Part shown: positions 44,241 to 56,970 of the stretch, piece by piece
How positions within the stretch are numbered: position 1 is the first letter of the stretch
How the letters are laid out: every line of letters starts with the position of its first letter
Source of the DNA: Isoetes taiwanensis
Taxonomy: Eukaryota; Streptophyta; Lycopodiopsida; Isoetales; Isoetaceae
Reading direction: 5' to 3'
Assembly (NCBI GenBank): GCA_021234155.1
Contig: JAJEKV010000003.1
Span: 30,797,166-30,861,165 of the forward strand
Length of the DNA: 64,000 nt
The notes under the pieces: model-generated
Seen by the model: the letters and a program-made list of their open reading frames with translations, nothing else
The model's database searches: none
Told to the model about the DNA's origin: nothing
Made by a program: the position numbers and the translations under genes

Positions 44241-45800
44241 TGTGACGTTCCCTACAAAATATACGGCACCCGGCCGTACACTCCGTAGGAAATCCCCCAT
44301 CTGGTCCTCCGACCGCACGGGCCCTCCGTCTATCCCGCACTCTGGGATCACCTTAGTGCGGGAAGGGGACACGAAGATGTCTTGCGCGCCCTTCCCCTAT
44401 GGGCTCCTATCACAGCAGAAGCATAAACAACGTCAGAACTAGCAATAAAAACACATCATACTACCTCGAAGGGTAGTCCATCCCATATCCATAGCTACAA
44501 AGAAGATAGACATATGCCATAAAACATGAGAGCTCCTACCCATGGCTTCGACTCATGAGGAGGTTGACTGACTGGCTAGGCCTCAAGATAGAGTAGACCA
44601 AGTCATAACAATGGCGGGGCTGGCTATAGACAATGGCTAGGGTTGACCACTCCATCTGCCCCTCCTGTGCATACTTTGCAGATGGGCTAGATCGGGCTCT
44701 GGCATGACTCTAGCCTCCCGGATACGCAATTCCATGGTATCACCCATCGGGACTACTCCAGGTTGCATCTCCCCAGTCCGTCGAGGCAGGAAGGGTTGCA
44801 TCTCCCCTTTCTAGGGTCTAGAGGTTCCACGGGCGGCTAGAGAATCGTGGCGACACACGATTCGTACCCGACTTAACCCTCCAAAACAGGAGCCAAGCCG
44901 ACATTTGCAACTCCTGAGAGGCAGGGCGACACCATTGCCCCAGGAGGTGTCAGACCCATGCCCGGCCCACACAAAATGACCGGCCATAGGCCTAGCCCGC
45001 TATGGATCCCCTAGTAGCCACGCTCAGCAGGGATCCTCCCTCTGTATTGCCTCTAGCCCCGTTGTGTAGTGCTGAGTCACATCATAGCCCCCATAGCCCG
45101 GTGGGCTCTTATGCACAAGCCGCATAATAATAGGAACTAAAGGGTCTAAACTAAGAGCATCACTAAGTAATGGCTACTAGGTCTCTACCCCCCTTCCCAA
45201 TACAAGAGGAGCAAACATGATCAACCAACATAACATATCCATATACATGATAATAATGAGAGTAACATCTAAACCTAATCATATGTATATAACTTACAGT
45301 TAGGGTTCATTGATTAGGGTTTAAGATCTAGACTGAGGGTTCTAGAAAGGCTTTACTAGAGACACGAAATGAACTCATCTGGAGTCCTAACTTCCAGATG
45401 ATCTACAAAGAAATCTATGTCGAAATACCTGCTCTCGAAGAACTCCCTCCTGCTCCCGGCGTCTCCATGGTCTTCGAGGTGTTCGAGATAGCTCCCACTC
45501 TTGTTGATGAGCTCACGTTCTGGGGGCTGCCATGCTATGTTGTGCCACAGCAGACGGTTCTCGAAACGGAGTTTCGAGCGCGAAGAAGGTTCCCAGACTA
45601 TTGGAGCCAGAAAAGAGGCCTAGGGTTAGGGTTTAGGCCTTTTTAGGTTAGGGTTCACATGTTATGGCATGTGGCTCCAATAGGGTAAGTCCGTGTGGCG
45701 GGTGCCCAATAGGTTAAGGCCACGTGGAAAATGGTCTTAACCTAAGATTGGCTAAGTTATATGAATAACTTAGTCATGCCTCCTAGTGCCACAATCTATG
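44241..45800 (-). repeat. Minus-strand LTR of the H3-element family
   Basis: TGTGACGTTCCC at 44241 is the reverse complement of a GGGAACGTCACA LTR end. The body carries reversed family signatures (CTGCCCCTCCTGTGCATACT near 44655) and the leader exon at 45429-45468. No primer binding site follows at the 44241 side, so it is a solo LTR or a 3' LTR. The other end is not clear. Confidence 0.75.
45429..45468 (-). CDS. LTR leader exon (13 codons + 1 base), minus strand
   Basis: On the minus strand ATG (45468-45466) opens METPGAGGSSSRA plus G, then donor GTATTT. Same length and phase as the other three LTR types despite an unrelated peptide sequence. Confidence 0.55.
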
Positions 45801-48767
45801 GTATACAAGGCTATGAAGATAGATTTGTATAGTGACAACTTGTAGCTTAAGTATGTACGACCTCATTCCTCATGATGCACTTCACCAGGTACTTTAATTT
45901 AACTTTAATTATAAGGTACTTGCCCTTTGATGCAGGGATAACATCTCTTGCTTATGATAATCAATTATTGTCTTAGCCGGCTTTAATATTGCATGTCTAT
46001 TATGAGGTCATAGTTGCCAATGTACATAAGTTGGCGCCGATGCTCTACTTTGCTTTGCTTAATGTTGATGTCGAACTTGACTCTTGTTCCTTTAGTGCTG
46101 CTAATTTCTCGGCCTTGCCATAATTACTGGCCTAGATTTAGACTTAAGAGTCTTGCTCTTAAAGATGTCCGCCATCTAGGAGGTGCAAGGTTACAAGTTA
46201 AAGAACTACTTACATAAATCCTATGGCCACAAGTTTAGTAAGCATGACCTTACCTTTGGGCACACATACTACGTAATTAAATAATTATTCTTGTTTTAGA
46301 CCTAATCTATACTCTAGGATCTCCCCTTTCTTAATTATTGCCCTTTTGAAATAGCCCCACCTTTTGAGTTGATGCCGTCGAAGAAGTTGGCCGGACTTAT
46401 TAGATTGCTTCCCTTCATTTGGTCGGATTATTCCTTTTGCTGTGGAAGTACTCATCATATACATGGTCGACGGTTATCCTATTATTGAATCCTTCTTAGC
46501 GAGGTGATCAAGCTCACGAAGAGGTTCCAATATGTTGGATATCTGCCAGCAATGTATGTAGTTTTAGTACTCCATACGTGTTTCTTCCCAATCCTTGAAG
46601 CTTTGCTCCATTCTTAAAAGAAATGACAAAAATTTACTTGAAATTTTGTCCCAATCCCATCATGGATGTTATCACCCATATTTCTAAGATATTCAACTAT
46701 CTGATAGGTCCCCTAGCTTGCTTAAAGCTGGTGTAGTCGTTAGTCATTGGAGTAGCAAGGCGATGATCCATAATTTGTTGAAAAGAATCTGGTCTCCTTC
46801 GAGTTGTTGTATAATCATTCAAGTGCCCTGCTTTTTTTTATTGCACATATTCTGACTCTGCTCGTCCTTAATGTTGATGATGACTACCTTCATTAACATT
46901 ATCCCTCTTAGTGGACTTGCTGATGTAGTAGTGACATAAGGCTCGGTGTCGCATCCTAGAACCTTGAAGGTAATGTTCTTCATATTCTAGAATCTTTCAT
47001 GTCGGCTCATCTGCCTTGGAGGTTACGAGATTTGAGGATGATTCTTCTAACTCCTGAATTGATATTGTTGTGTTGACCTTGTCGATTCGATTCTTCATCT
47101 TGGCAGTCACCTGCTGTTGTTATAAGGCTGATGACAATGTTGAGTGCTTTTACCAGTTCTAACTGTGCAACTTCTCTTCCTGAGAGAAGTTTATTTGCAT
47201 CCATGTGCAGGGACTAATCTTGACTGATCAATTAGTAATGCTGGTATCTGGTCCCCCATGGCGCCTCTTCTTGATGGTGTTTGACCTCCATCTCTAAGGT
47301 GGAAGATCGAAGATCATCATTATCGGATATATTACAGTTGATCGCAGGTGCTGGATGGAATTCTGACCTAATGCTTGGGCTATCAGATGCAGGTCAACCA
47401 AGCTAAAAGATTATCTGCTAGTATCATTGTGTTTAAAATTCATCATATAATTATTGGATTTTGTAAATCGAAAGTAAAAAATCCACCTAACACCAGTTTA
47501 TCTCGTGAATAAAAAATGCTAAAATAAGAGATCCATCAGTGCATGTGCATTGGGTGTATTTGGATTTTTTAGAATGCTTGAAACATATGAGCTTTTCAAC
47601 ATCACACATTTTAAAGCGAATGGTCAAATATATGAGCACTTTTGATTAGGGCGTTGAATTTAACTGGATTTTTTAAATTACAAGTTAGAAAACCCACCTA
47701 TGGCGAGTTCGATGCTTAGGCTTTTATCGGCTATTTTCAGGTTGAAATTTACATTTTTGGCCTTTTTAGCTATTTTGGATATTTTGCAAGAAGAGTCAGT
47801 TTTGGTTAAAATGTTGGGAGACTTTTTTGGGCTAACTTTGTTAAACTCTAGCAAAGTTTGATCTCTATATTCTATTTTGGTAACTCTACCGACTGTTCTA
47901 CTTATCTTTGAACATTTCAATGACACTAATGTCAGGCAATTCCATGAGAAGCTCCATCTAGCATGCATTCCCAATACGCAAGACCTTATGGCTTTGATAC
48001 CTGTGGACCTTGGCGAAAAGATGTTAAATTTCCAGAATATGGAAATTAAAAATTTCTTCTCTTTTTTTAGTTGCTCGAAAGGGCAAACCCTTGTTTGAGG
48101 GGGCGCTATGAATATGGAACTGCTATATGATCATCCATGTATGGTGAACAACATGCGAAATTCATTAAGACCTATACAAGCTTGCACGAGCTACAAATAA
48201 GCATATGTGAACATATAGCCACGAGATAGCATATCATGTTGTATGAGATTGGCATCAAGCTACACATTTGGTTTGAGACATAAATGATGTGTAACGTTAT
48301 ATTCGCTGAAATGAAAAACATATGCAAAGGCATAGACATCATAATCTAACCTATTTAATGACATGTGGATGCATGCCATACAATGGCATGCCACACAGTT
48401 TCTTCAATGCACAATAATTTGTAAGAGAAAATCATTTTGTTGGGAAAAAAACTTTTAATACAAAAAATAGATTTCTGTGGCAAACCATTGTTGTAAGAAA
48501 AATATCCAAGTCATTAAGGATAAAGACAAAAAGGTAGACAAAGGTCTTTTATTTCTTGAAAGGCCACCACAACATCGCATGCTTTATAAACTAGGAAAAT
48601 GTGCAATCTATAATAGGCAAGGGCCTTCTATATTTTAAAAGGCTAACACAAAAGTTTTAATAAAAAAGAGATTTCTGTGGTAAACCATTGTTAGAAGAAA
48701 AACTATCCAAGTCACTAGATATAAAGAACAAACAAGGGTGGACGAAGGCCTTTTATCTTTTGAAAGG
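45801..48767. other. Decayed repeats, no gene
   Basis: The stretch near 46370-46510 is an inverted, diverged match to 34480-34600. A ~190-bp-spaced direct duplication lies at about 48470-48560 and 48660-48790 (AGATTTCTGTGG...AAACCATTGTT). Nothing codes convincingly. Confidence 0.45.
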
Positions 48768-51700
48768 CTACCGCAACATCACATGTTTTAAAAAACAATG
48801 AAGGAAGGAAGGAAAGAAGTATATTTTAACTTCCATGGAGGCCAACTGGCCTATGAGACGGTCACAATACAATACATCAGATAGTATCCAAACACAAAAG
48901 AAAACCACAAAAGCCCTATACAATGTGTCTTTACCACTGGGACGAAAAAACCCCCCATGTGGGAGGGAAAACCCTTGTACTAGATGTTCAAATTCCCTAT
49001 CTGGGCGCTCAAATTCCTTGTGTTGTGAGGGACTCTCTGACGGTGGAGACTTGCAGAATGTAGGATGCAAGACGTGCAACCATAGTGAAGCCAGCAATTG
49101 ATGAATTGCTATCTCAGAGCATCTGCGATCGGGATGAGCTGCTCGGATGTGTGCATATGCCGGACACTCCTGTAGAGCATGGTGTTCATCTTCTACTATC
49201 TGCATGTGGCAACACTGGCATAGTCTCTCATGCCGGGGGATTCTCTGCCCTCCATCCGTACCCCAGCAGGCTGTCTCAATTCTGAGATGGTGGGACCCTG
49301 TCCTCATTGCAGCTATGGCTCTCCGTTTCTTGGTAGAGATGTATGCCTTCAATTATCGGTGTGGGCCATGTTCCAGCGACGGATTAACCTGCGTGTGGTA
49401 GTGCTCTGTTTTGGGCTTTGCAAGAGTAAGCACATCCCACAGAGAGGCAGCAAAGCGCTCATTCAAATGCAGCTCCTGTTCCCCGATATCTGGTATAGCC
49501 ATAATTTGTTGATAGTCTATGGACCATCTTGCGAACCACCCCTTACAATGCTCCTGCCACACTCTCTTCAATCGTTGTGGCCCTTGTGCCAATAACAGAG
49601 CCCGGGGAGGGAGACGTTGTGCATCCATTCCGTCAACCTTATGGAAATACGCAAGGTGCCTGCGCATAGCAGAATGCTGCAGGGGCCAAAAACCCGTCTC
49701 ATACAGCAAAATCGGATAAGGCACCGTGTCCCTGATGCCTAGGCTGTATGTCAAGAAGGCCTTCTGTACCTCTCTAGCTTATCCCAGGTGTTCTTGCTAA
49801 TCGCTGGACCTCAGACCTCTACCCCATACAGCAATACTGGTTCAATGAGTGCTCTGAACAGGTGTTCTTTGCGTGCCCAATCGCAGAGACCTATTCTGTA
49901 ACAGCTATTCTGCGGGCTTTCCATCCCGCGCTGACCCTTCTTTCTACACAGTCATCCCATAGCATGTTAGCAGAAAAATCGATTCCCAGATACTTAAAGG
50001 TCCTTACAACATCCATCCTTTGTCCTCTGTAATAGAAGTCTGAGATATCATGCTGCGCCGCAGTGTTGTTAAAAAACCCCGTTTTTAACCATAGAGTACT
50101 TCTTAAAAAACCCCTACGTTTTCTAAACGTTTGCAACCATCGGGGGTTATCAAAAAATATAAAAAAAAAAAAAAAAAACCATTACTAATGCCTTGAATGA
50201 CTTTCATTTAGATTTTCTAGTCTAGCAAACAAGATTTTGGAACTATAAGCCGCCGCATGCATGTAGAAACATATTGAATGCATGTAGAACCAGGATTTTG
50301 GTTTTTTGCTCAATGAAAGAAAGGTTTTTACTCCACCATGCAAACCAGGAAACAGTTCTTGCGGCAATCCAAGACCAGTCGACCAAGGTAACTTTTTCAT
50401 TCTTCTTCTTTTACAACTAATTTTATTTCGATTCATTTTTTTCTATATTGCTTTTGAAGATCTGACTGCCATAAGTGACAAATAGAAGCAGGAAGTGACC
50501 CAAAACCGTTCCAAAGCTATAGCTGCTTCAAATAATTCTTTGTTACCTATATTCATTTCTCTTCTATCTACCTCTAGTATGATAATAAGCTAAACATTTA
50601 TGTTAGATGTTATATTATTAAGTTAAACCTTTGAATTGAATACACATTTTTGTGATTTGATTGGAACCCAAATATGGTGCTGGTATTAAAAAATGTTATA
50701 TAATCTGTTTCAAAGGGGCAATTTGGGGCTTTTAAAGTTTTTTTTTATGTTTTTTACGTTTTTAACGTTTGCAACGTTTTTAACGTTTTTAATGTTATAA
50801 AAACGTATTCTAAGATTTTAAAAACCAAAAATAAAAAACTTAAAAAAAACTTAAAAAACGTATGGTACCCGTACGGTATGCAAAGTATTTAACAACATTT
50901 CCAGTAGCTGCGCGGACAGGATTGCCAGTAGCTTGGTTTTCTGCTAGTTCACGGTCATTCCTGCTATTCACAGAATCCACTGAGAGCGTCCAAATGTTCC
51001 TGCATACTCCTAGATGTATGGGACAATAAGCCCACATAGTCTGCATAGAGCAACTGTTTTATTGTATATGCCTCTGGCAACTGTGGGCCACCACCTCCAT
51101 GTTCTTGCATCCATGTCTCCAACTTGTCAATATAGAGTCCAAAAAGCATTGGAGATAACGGACATCCCTATTTAACACCTATGGTGCTACTCACTCGGTG
51201 ATCTGACGCAGGCAAAGTGGCATATATTCCGTCATAGAGCATGTAGATGGCAGTTTGCAAGTCCCGTGGGACATGTAGCCTCTGCAAGCGCTGCCACAAT
51301 AGGTCTCGAGGGACCGTATCATATGCCGTCTTAAAATCCACGAAACAGCAATACAAGTCACGTCGTGCATTGCGGCTAGCTTCTATAAGAATTCCGGGAG
51401 TAAAAATATGGTCAATCGTGGAGTGGACATGGCGAAAACATGCCTGGCCAACTGCACGTACTCCAGTTTCCTCAGCCCACTGTGTTAACTTCTTCTCCAG
51501 CACACCTGCTAGAAGTTTTGCGAGTAATGGGCTCAGCATAATCATACGGTAGTTGGTGGAGTCATCCCTACTTCCTGTCTTATGAATAGGGGTGACCTTG
51601 CTAACCATCCATTTCTGTGGGAGGCCCTCTCTAATGGCCTGATTGATTATCACTGTCAAAGGCCCTAGCAAAGCTGGTCCACCCCATTTCAACAGCTCGG

Positions 51701-53106
51701 CCTGAAGTCCTTGCAAGTCCTTTGCTTTACCATTAGCAAGATGTCTAAGACCCTGGTGGATGTCCTCCTCTAAAAGCTGTAGCGTTTCTCCTAGCTGATC
51801 TGGTACCTCAGCGATCGCTCCTGGGGGGTCATACAACTCCCCTAACCGTTTTCTCCACTGGTCTGAGGTAACATTGCCCGGTGGTTGATGCCTCTTATAC
51901 AACACTCTACGCCAAAACGCCTTTGGCTCAGTCATCAGCAGATCAAACATGCGCTGCTGATTTTCTGCAATATACCGATGCTTTTTGGATTTCAAGAATG
52001 CCTTATAGTCCCTAATGGCATGTTGCCAGAGCTGTGGATCTAAAATGGGGTGTAGCTGGCTCTTTAGAGCCTTACATTCGGCGTCAAACCAGGGGTTCTG
52101 AGGGAATTGCGCAGTGTCCCTTCGCGGGGGCTTTCTTGCTGCAAAGCATTCACTAGCTGCTGCGAGTAAGGCCTTCACCAACCACTCACACTTATCATGC
52201 AATGTATAGAGGGCATCAATCCCTTGTAGCTCACGTTCAAGCGCAACCTCATATCCTGCTTGCTTCCGATAGTTCGGGGTGTATCCCAAACCCCGAGAGC
52301 GTCTATCTTGTGGCCACGCCATTTCCAAAGTGACATAAAGTTGATAGTGGTCTAACAAAGTCTCTTCATCTCTTGTTCTTTTGCCTCGCGAAATCTCTAA
52401 TCATATCAAGTTCTGGCACTGAAGCTAGGAAAGTCCACCACGCTGGCTCCACCATCGTATCAGTCGCTTCTACAAAAGCCTCATGATCGCTGCCATCTGA
52501 GCATACCATTGCAGATCACCATGTCAAAGATCTGGCAGAACTGGACCAACTCTTTTCCAAAGGCTCTAGAGACTGTATCCTGGGACCGTCTTGCATGCTG
52601 GGGCGCACCTGTCTCTAGCCAAAGTGGATTGGAGTCAGCATTTTCCTGGAAGGTGACCGACTGACCCTGTGCCGTATGTGCATTGAAATCTCCTAATAAA
52701 AACACATGACCCTCTTGGCGATACTGCTCTATGTCATCATACAGTTCCCTATAGGGCATATGCACATCTATATCTGCCTGATGAACCCTGAAGTTTCATG
52801 GGGTATATAACATCCTACAATAAACAGTGGGCGATGGTGAGGCTGCAACACTCGTATCCACAGGTAGCGGTTGAGTCTATCAGCCTTGTGGAGCGAGACT
52901 ATGGATGCTATAGCATCTTTGAAGTAGCACGCGACTCCTCCATACCCTCGCTTGCCATGGCACTCATTAGCCAGTGAGAAATGATGGTACCCTGGGATGT
53001 CCGGTAACAGATGAGCACTATATTCCCATGTCTCTTGCAAGAAGATGATGTCCATGCCTGTAGCAACTTCAGCAATGCCCTCGCCTCGCTTCCATCCATC
53101 TATCAA
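48768..53106 (-). mobile_element. LINE retrotransposon (APE endonuclease, RT, zinc-binding C-terminus), broken
   Basis: Reading leftward on the minus strand: AP-type endonuclease at 53106-52481 (IIFLQETWEYS, YGGVACYF, FLLGDFNAHT); RT at 52358-50964 (YRMIMLSPLLAKLL, CFVDFKTAYDTVPRDLLW, then LLYADYVGLL where the catalytic YADD should be); thumb region near 50030 (VVRTFKYLGIDFSANML); and a C-terminal Cys/His cluster at about 49250 (LCQCC...EDEHHALQECP). Stops occur at 51168-51170 (where GVKQGCPLS would be expected) and near 52766, and the second catalytic Asp is Tyr, so it is dead. An 839-bp insertion at 50061-50899 splits it. Confidence 0.9.
50061..50899. mobile_element. hAT-like miniature transposon inserted in the LINE
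   Basis: AT-rich 839-bp insertion interrupting the LINE frame. The left end CAGTGTTGTTAAA and right end TTTAACAACATT are inverted repeats of the hAT style (CAGTGTTG...). It contains no transposase. The right end has two changes and I could not find a clean 8-bp target duplication, so the superfamily is provisional. An A-run lies at about 50161-50178. Confidence 0.5.
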
Positions 53107-53284
53107 TCAATCAATCTATTATATATCCATCCATCTTAACAAATGTTAATGCATTTTTTTCTAATGTCCACACTCTAGCTTAATTAAATAACTGCAACAA
53201 GGAAAGAATGTAGAGGCCTAAAACATAGTAGTGCTGCATTTTCTTCATCTTACAATAATTTCCCTCCCTCCATCAACTCTTGCA

Positions 53285-53319
53285 ACCCAACCCAACCCAA
53301 CCCAACCCAACCCATTCCA
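53285..53319. repeat. (CCCAA)n microsatellite
   Basis: About seven CCCAA units. The rest of 53107-54357 shows nothing codable. Confidence 0.8.
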
Positions 53320-54357
53320 TTTTCCAAGCCTGCATTTCTGTTAGTTATTTTTATTTTTTTAACCAAAATACATCTCCCATAAACAACCACATAAAACAAG
53401 GTGCTGCGCACGAAGGGTTGCCCTCCACGGCCGGAGGATGAAGTGGCTTAAATCATAGTTCAAAGTCACAATCAATCAAAAATAGAATACTTGATACCAT
53501 GACTTTATACTTGAAGATGCCATCATAATCAAATAATTGCACCCCTACTATTGGTATTACACTGCAACTTCTAGACCAACTCTAGTGTCCCTACCAATTC
53601 TCTGCACATCAATTTTCTAACACGTTATCCTAAGATACAAATGGAAATGAGTGTTTTTCCTCCAAATAGTGAACCCCAATCTAATTCATAGATTGAAGCA
53701 TGACCAAAGCATTCATATGTGTTTTTGGATGATGTTGTGCTCTAGTCTTAAAATTTTGTATATAGTACTATTTAGGGACCCTTTAATATTGAATTGCAAA
53801 TCCTTGCAAATTTAATGGTTATTCCATAAGTTTTAGCTAGACTTGCAGTTTGCGTGATTGTAGTAAGAACACTTGCCTTTTTACTTAGAAATAATATTTT
53901 AGCATCTTTAAACATATGCATCCAAGTTGGATGCATTATGCTTTGAACATAATTTGTCCATTCTACTCACGTGATACATTTGATGTAAGAAACTAATGCC
54001 AATTTTGAGAAAAAAGTTCATTAGAAAGTCGGTAGTTCATTTCCCTTTTGACTCCGGCATAAATGATGGAAATGACAAATGTGCCATAGATAAATATGGC
54101 CAAATAGCTACTAATATGTAGCAAAATAACAGGGGGTTTTTTTTGTGTTTTTGTACGGTTTTCTCTAAGGTTTTCATATGATTTAGTGGCCGTATTCATC
54201 CAGGTGTACTAAATAGTATTTCTAGAGCGCACCGTTTTGTTAGCCATTGATTTTAGAAAAGTGACAAATCCTGTGGTGGAGGCTTCTCTTGTGTGGAAGT
54301 TAGATGTAGGCCAAGCATGCAAATATCCTCCCATTATTTTTAGGGTTTTGTTAGGGT

Positions 54358-55044
54358 ATGAAGGAATCTGACAACACTTCTGCTTTCGAAGAACTCAAAT
54401 GGCAGTTTCCATGTGGGCAGCATAGCTTGAATGGCCGAAGAAGGGTTTTTAGAGGAAATACCAAAGGGGTTTTAAGGCATAATAGAAGAGTTTCAAATCA
54501 GGATATTTGTGCATTCGTCCAGCAGGATATTTGTGCATCGATTTATGATGTGGCTGGATTCACTGTACGAGGGCGAAGAAGCAGCATAGCAGACCCATTT
54601 CCAGTTTTATCCCAAGTCTTGTATCTGCTTGCATTAGGGCATTCGGCAGGGAGTTCGACCAACACCTGACTAGGCCGTTTTGGCCTCTTGCCAAATCCCC
54701 AGGCTTTGTGATGAGGCGGATTCTTCTGGCCAGGGATGAATCTGGGGCTAGGGAGACAGATTCGTGATGATAACAGCTATAGGGCTACGATTTATTTGTA
54801 TGAATCCATCTTCTGGTATTATGCAGGTAAAACGAAGGGTTTTTCTTCGGCGGATTCTTCCGGCGGGGATGAAGTTGGGGCTAGGGAGGCGATTGGTGGC
54901 GATAGCGGCTATAGGGACTACGATTTATTTTATGAATCCATCTTACGGTATTATGCGGTAAAGCTCGTAACTAGTTTAGGGCTACGATTTATTTTTATGA
55001 ATCCATCTTCTGGTATTATGCAGGTAAAGCTCGTAACTAGTTGA
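54358..55044 (+). other. Unrecognised coding-like stretch with duplicated exon-like units
   Basis: An open frame (54358-54669) contains an internal 21-nt-like repeat (CAGGATATTTGTGCAT twice). Downstream, a unit containing CTACGATTTATTT...GAATCCATCTTC...GGTATTATGC occurs three times (near 54785, 54910 and 54980); two of the three end in CAG followed by GTAAA, like exon ends. I do not recognise the protein. It may be a decayed host gene with tandemly duplicated exons. Confidence 0.35.
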
Positions 55045-55109
55045 ACTTCTTTCCTTTCTTTCTTATTTCAAATATCCATTACCTTATATGACAAAGCACA
55101 AGATTTGCT

Positions 55110-55195
55110 ATGAAAGGGCTCTTGGCTAAGAGAGTTTTGACTTACAGGATTACTGCGGCAGTCACCAGCTCACCACTATTTCAAGCTATTAGAAG
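55110..55195 (+). other. Possible first exon encoding an organelle-targeting-like peptide
   Basis: ATG opens MKGLLAKRVLTYRITAAV..., Arg/Ser/Ala-rich with no acidic residues, and ends at a strong donor, AG|GTAAGT. A diverged partial copy of the same segment lies near 55310. No downstream exon could be linked, so this is tentative. Confidence 0.3.
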
Positions 55196-56175
55196 GTAAG
55201 TTATCTGTACGTGTGACAATTAATGTTAAACTTCTTTCCTTTCTTTCTTATTTCAAATATCCATTACCTACAACGATATTTAGGTCTATTATCGATATGA
55301 CAAAGGCACACTCTTGGCTGAGAGAGATCTTCCTTACAGAAGATCTTGTCTGGCGTAGCACAACGCCTGATTTGGAGAGCTGATTTGGAGAGCTGCCAAA
55401 ATTCAGGTGCTCACAGGAATGCAGTGGACCACACATCAACTCCTTCCCCGCAAGGATTCAAAAGCTATGTGAGTGTGCTTTGATTTTTTAGTTTAGCTCT
55501 AGCTCACATAGGGTTTGCCTTATTTTTTCAATCAATTGGTTAGCAGGAGCCATACAATACTTGAATTGAAATTGCTACAACTTCAAGCCCACGTAGAACA
55601 CACGCATAGACATAATGGGCTCAAATCCCATTGTAAATTTCTTTTATAATATCATTATAATTCAAACGTCCTGTTTATATACAATACTTTTTCTGAGGTG
55701 CTTGAATGTGCATTGCTCTTCGGATTAACCCAGGCTCAATTCCTGGGGGTTTGCTTTATTAGGTATGTATGAATAAAACGCTTTAAAGATGTGTACAACA
55801 TCATCACATATGTTTCCTACGTTACTTACCTATGTTTGGTTTTTGGTAATTAATATTTAGGGCCGTGCACTGACATAAATTATTTGACAACTCAATTGGC
55901 AGGCTCTAATACTAATGCGTATATGCCACATGGCCACATGCACAACCACATGCTGAGGCCTAGATTCCACTTGGCTATCATTTCTTAAAACATCCAATAT
56001 CAATACGCTAAAGATTCTCTACGTTTTGTTAGGGCCCGAAGGGCCCAAATTTTTTTTTCCTAACAAATAACTACCATGAATATTAATTAACATAAAATAT
56101 TACATTCAATGGTTTTAAATTTAAATCCCCCTAAAACCCCCTTTGGTTTGGGTGCATATTCACACGGGGGGTTAC
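55196..56175. other. No gene seen
   Basis: A stretch CTTTCTTTCTTATTTCAAAT near 55065 is repeated near 55238, extending the local duplication. No coding signal. Confidence 0.4.
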
Positions 56176-56970
56176 GTAGGGCATCGAGAGCTGTCGGATG
56201 GGCATATTTGCCCTTTATTCCTTAATCTGGACCGTACGTAGCGATCCTCGTTTGTGGGGTATGCATGTACAAGTTTTTGTATACTGTATATTAAAGTTTG
56301 CTAAATACTATAAGGTTTGAGCGAATGTACTTAATGGTGTTAATTTTGTACATATATTGTACGTTTTTAGCTCCCCTTCTATCTATCGAAAGATCTGTTT
56401 AAAAATCTTATGATAATGCAAATTTAGGAGCAATTGGTACAAATCAATTTGAGAATATCTAAGTCATGGGCTTTGATACCATCTCTTTTCTCTCTTTTTA
56501 CCTCCAAACTGGGCAAGATTTTGAATAAATGTCTAGAGCTTCTCATTTCAGAAATGCTAAACCCTATCTGGATTAGGTCTTCTATTGGAACACTAAATCC
56601 TATATTGGATCCACTCGAGCGTTGCATGTCAAGGAGCAGGAGAAAAGGAATATGTGCATTCTAAATGTATTGCATTAGTACATCCACTCGAATATACCGC
56701 TAAACCACAACATATTCGAGAACGTATAAAAATACAAATGGAACCCCTGTCACTATGCTGCATATTCTCGAGGAGAGCCTTCGGGCATCGAGAGCTATTG
56801 GATGGGCATATTGATGAGTTGTGCCTTGCTTTGGGTTGTAGATAGAAATCCTCGTTTGTGGGTATGCACCATAAGTTGGGATATACCATATAGTGAGATT
56901 AGTAATATTCTATAAGATTCAAACTAAATATACTTAATGCTGTCAATTTGATACATGTAATGTACAATTG
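56176..56970. repeat. Diverged direct repeat (~190 bp, two copies)
   Basis: Copies at about 56176-56360 and 56779-56970 share GGGCATCGAGAGCT, GGATGGGCATAT, ATCCTCGTTTGTGGG and ACTTAATG. They may be ends of a decayed element; no coding capacity was recognised between them. Confidence 0.6.
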
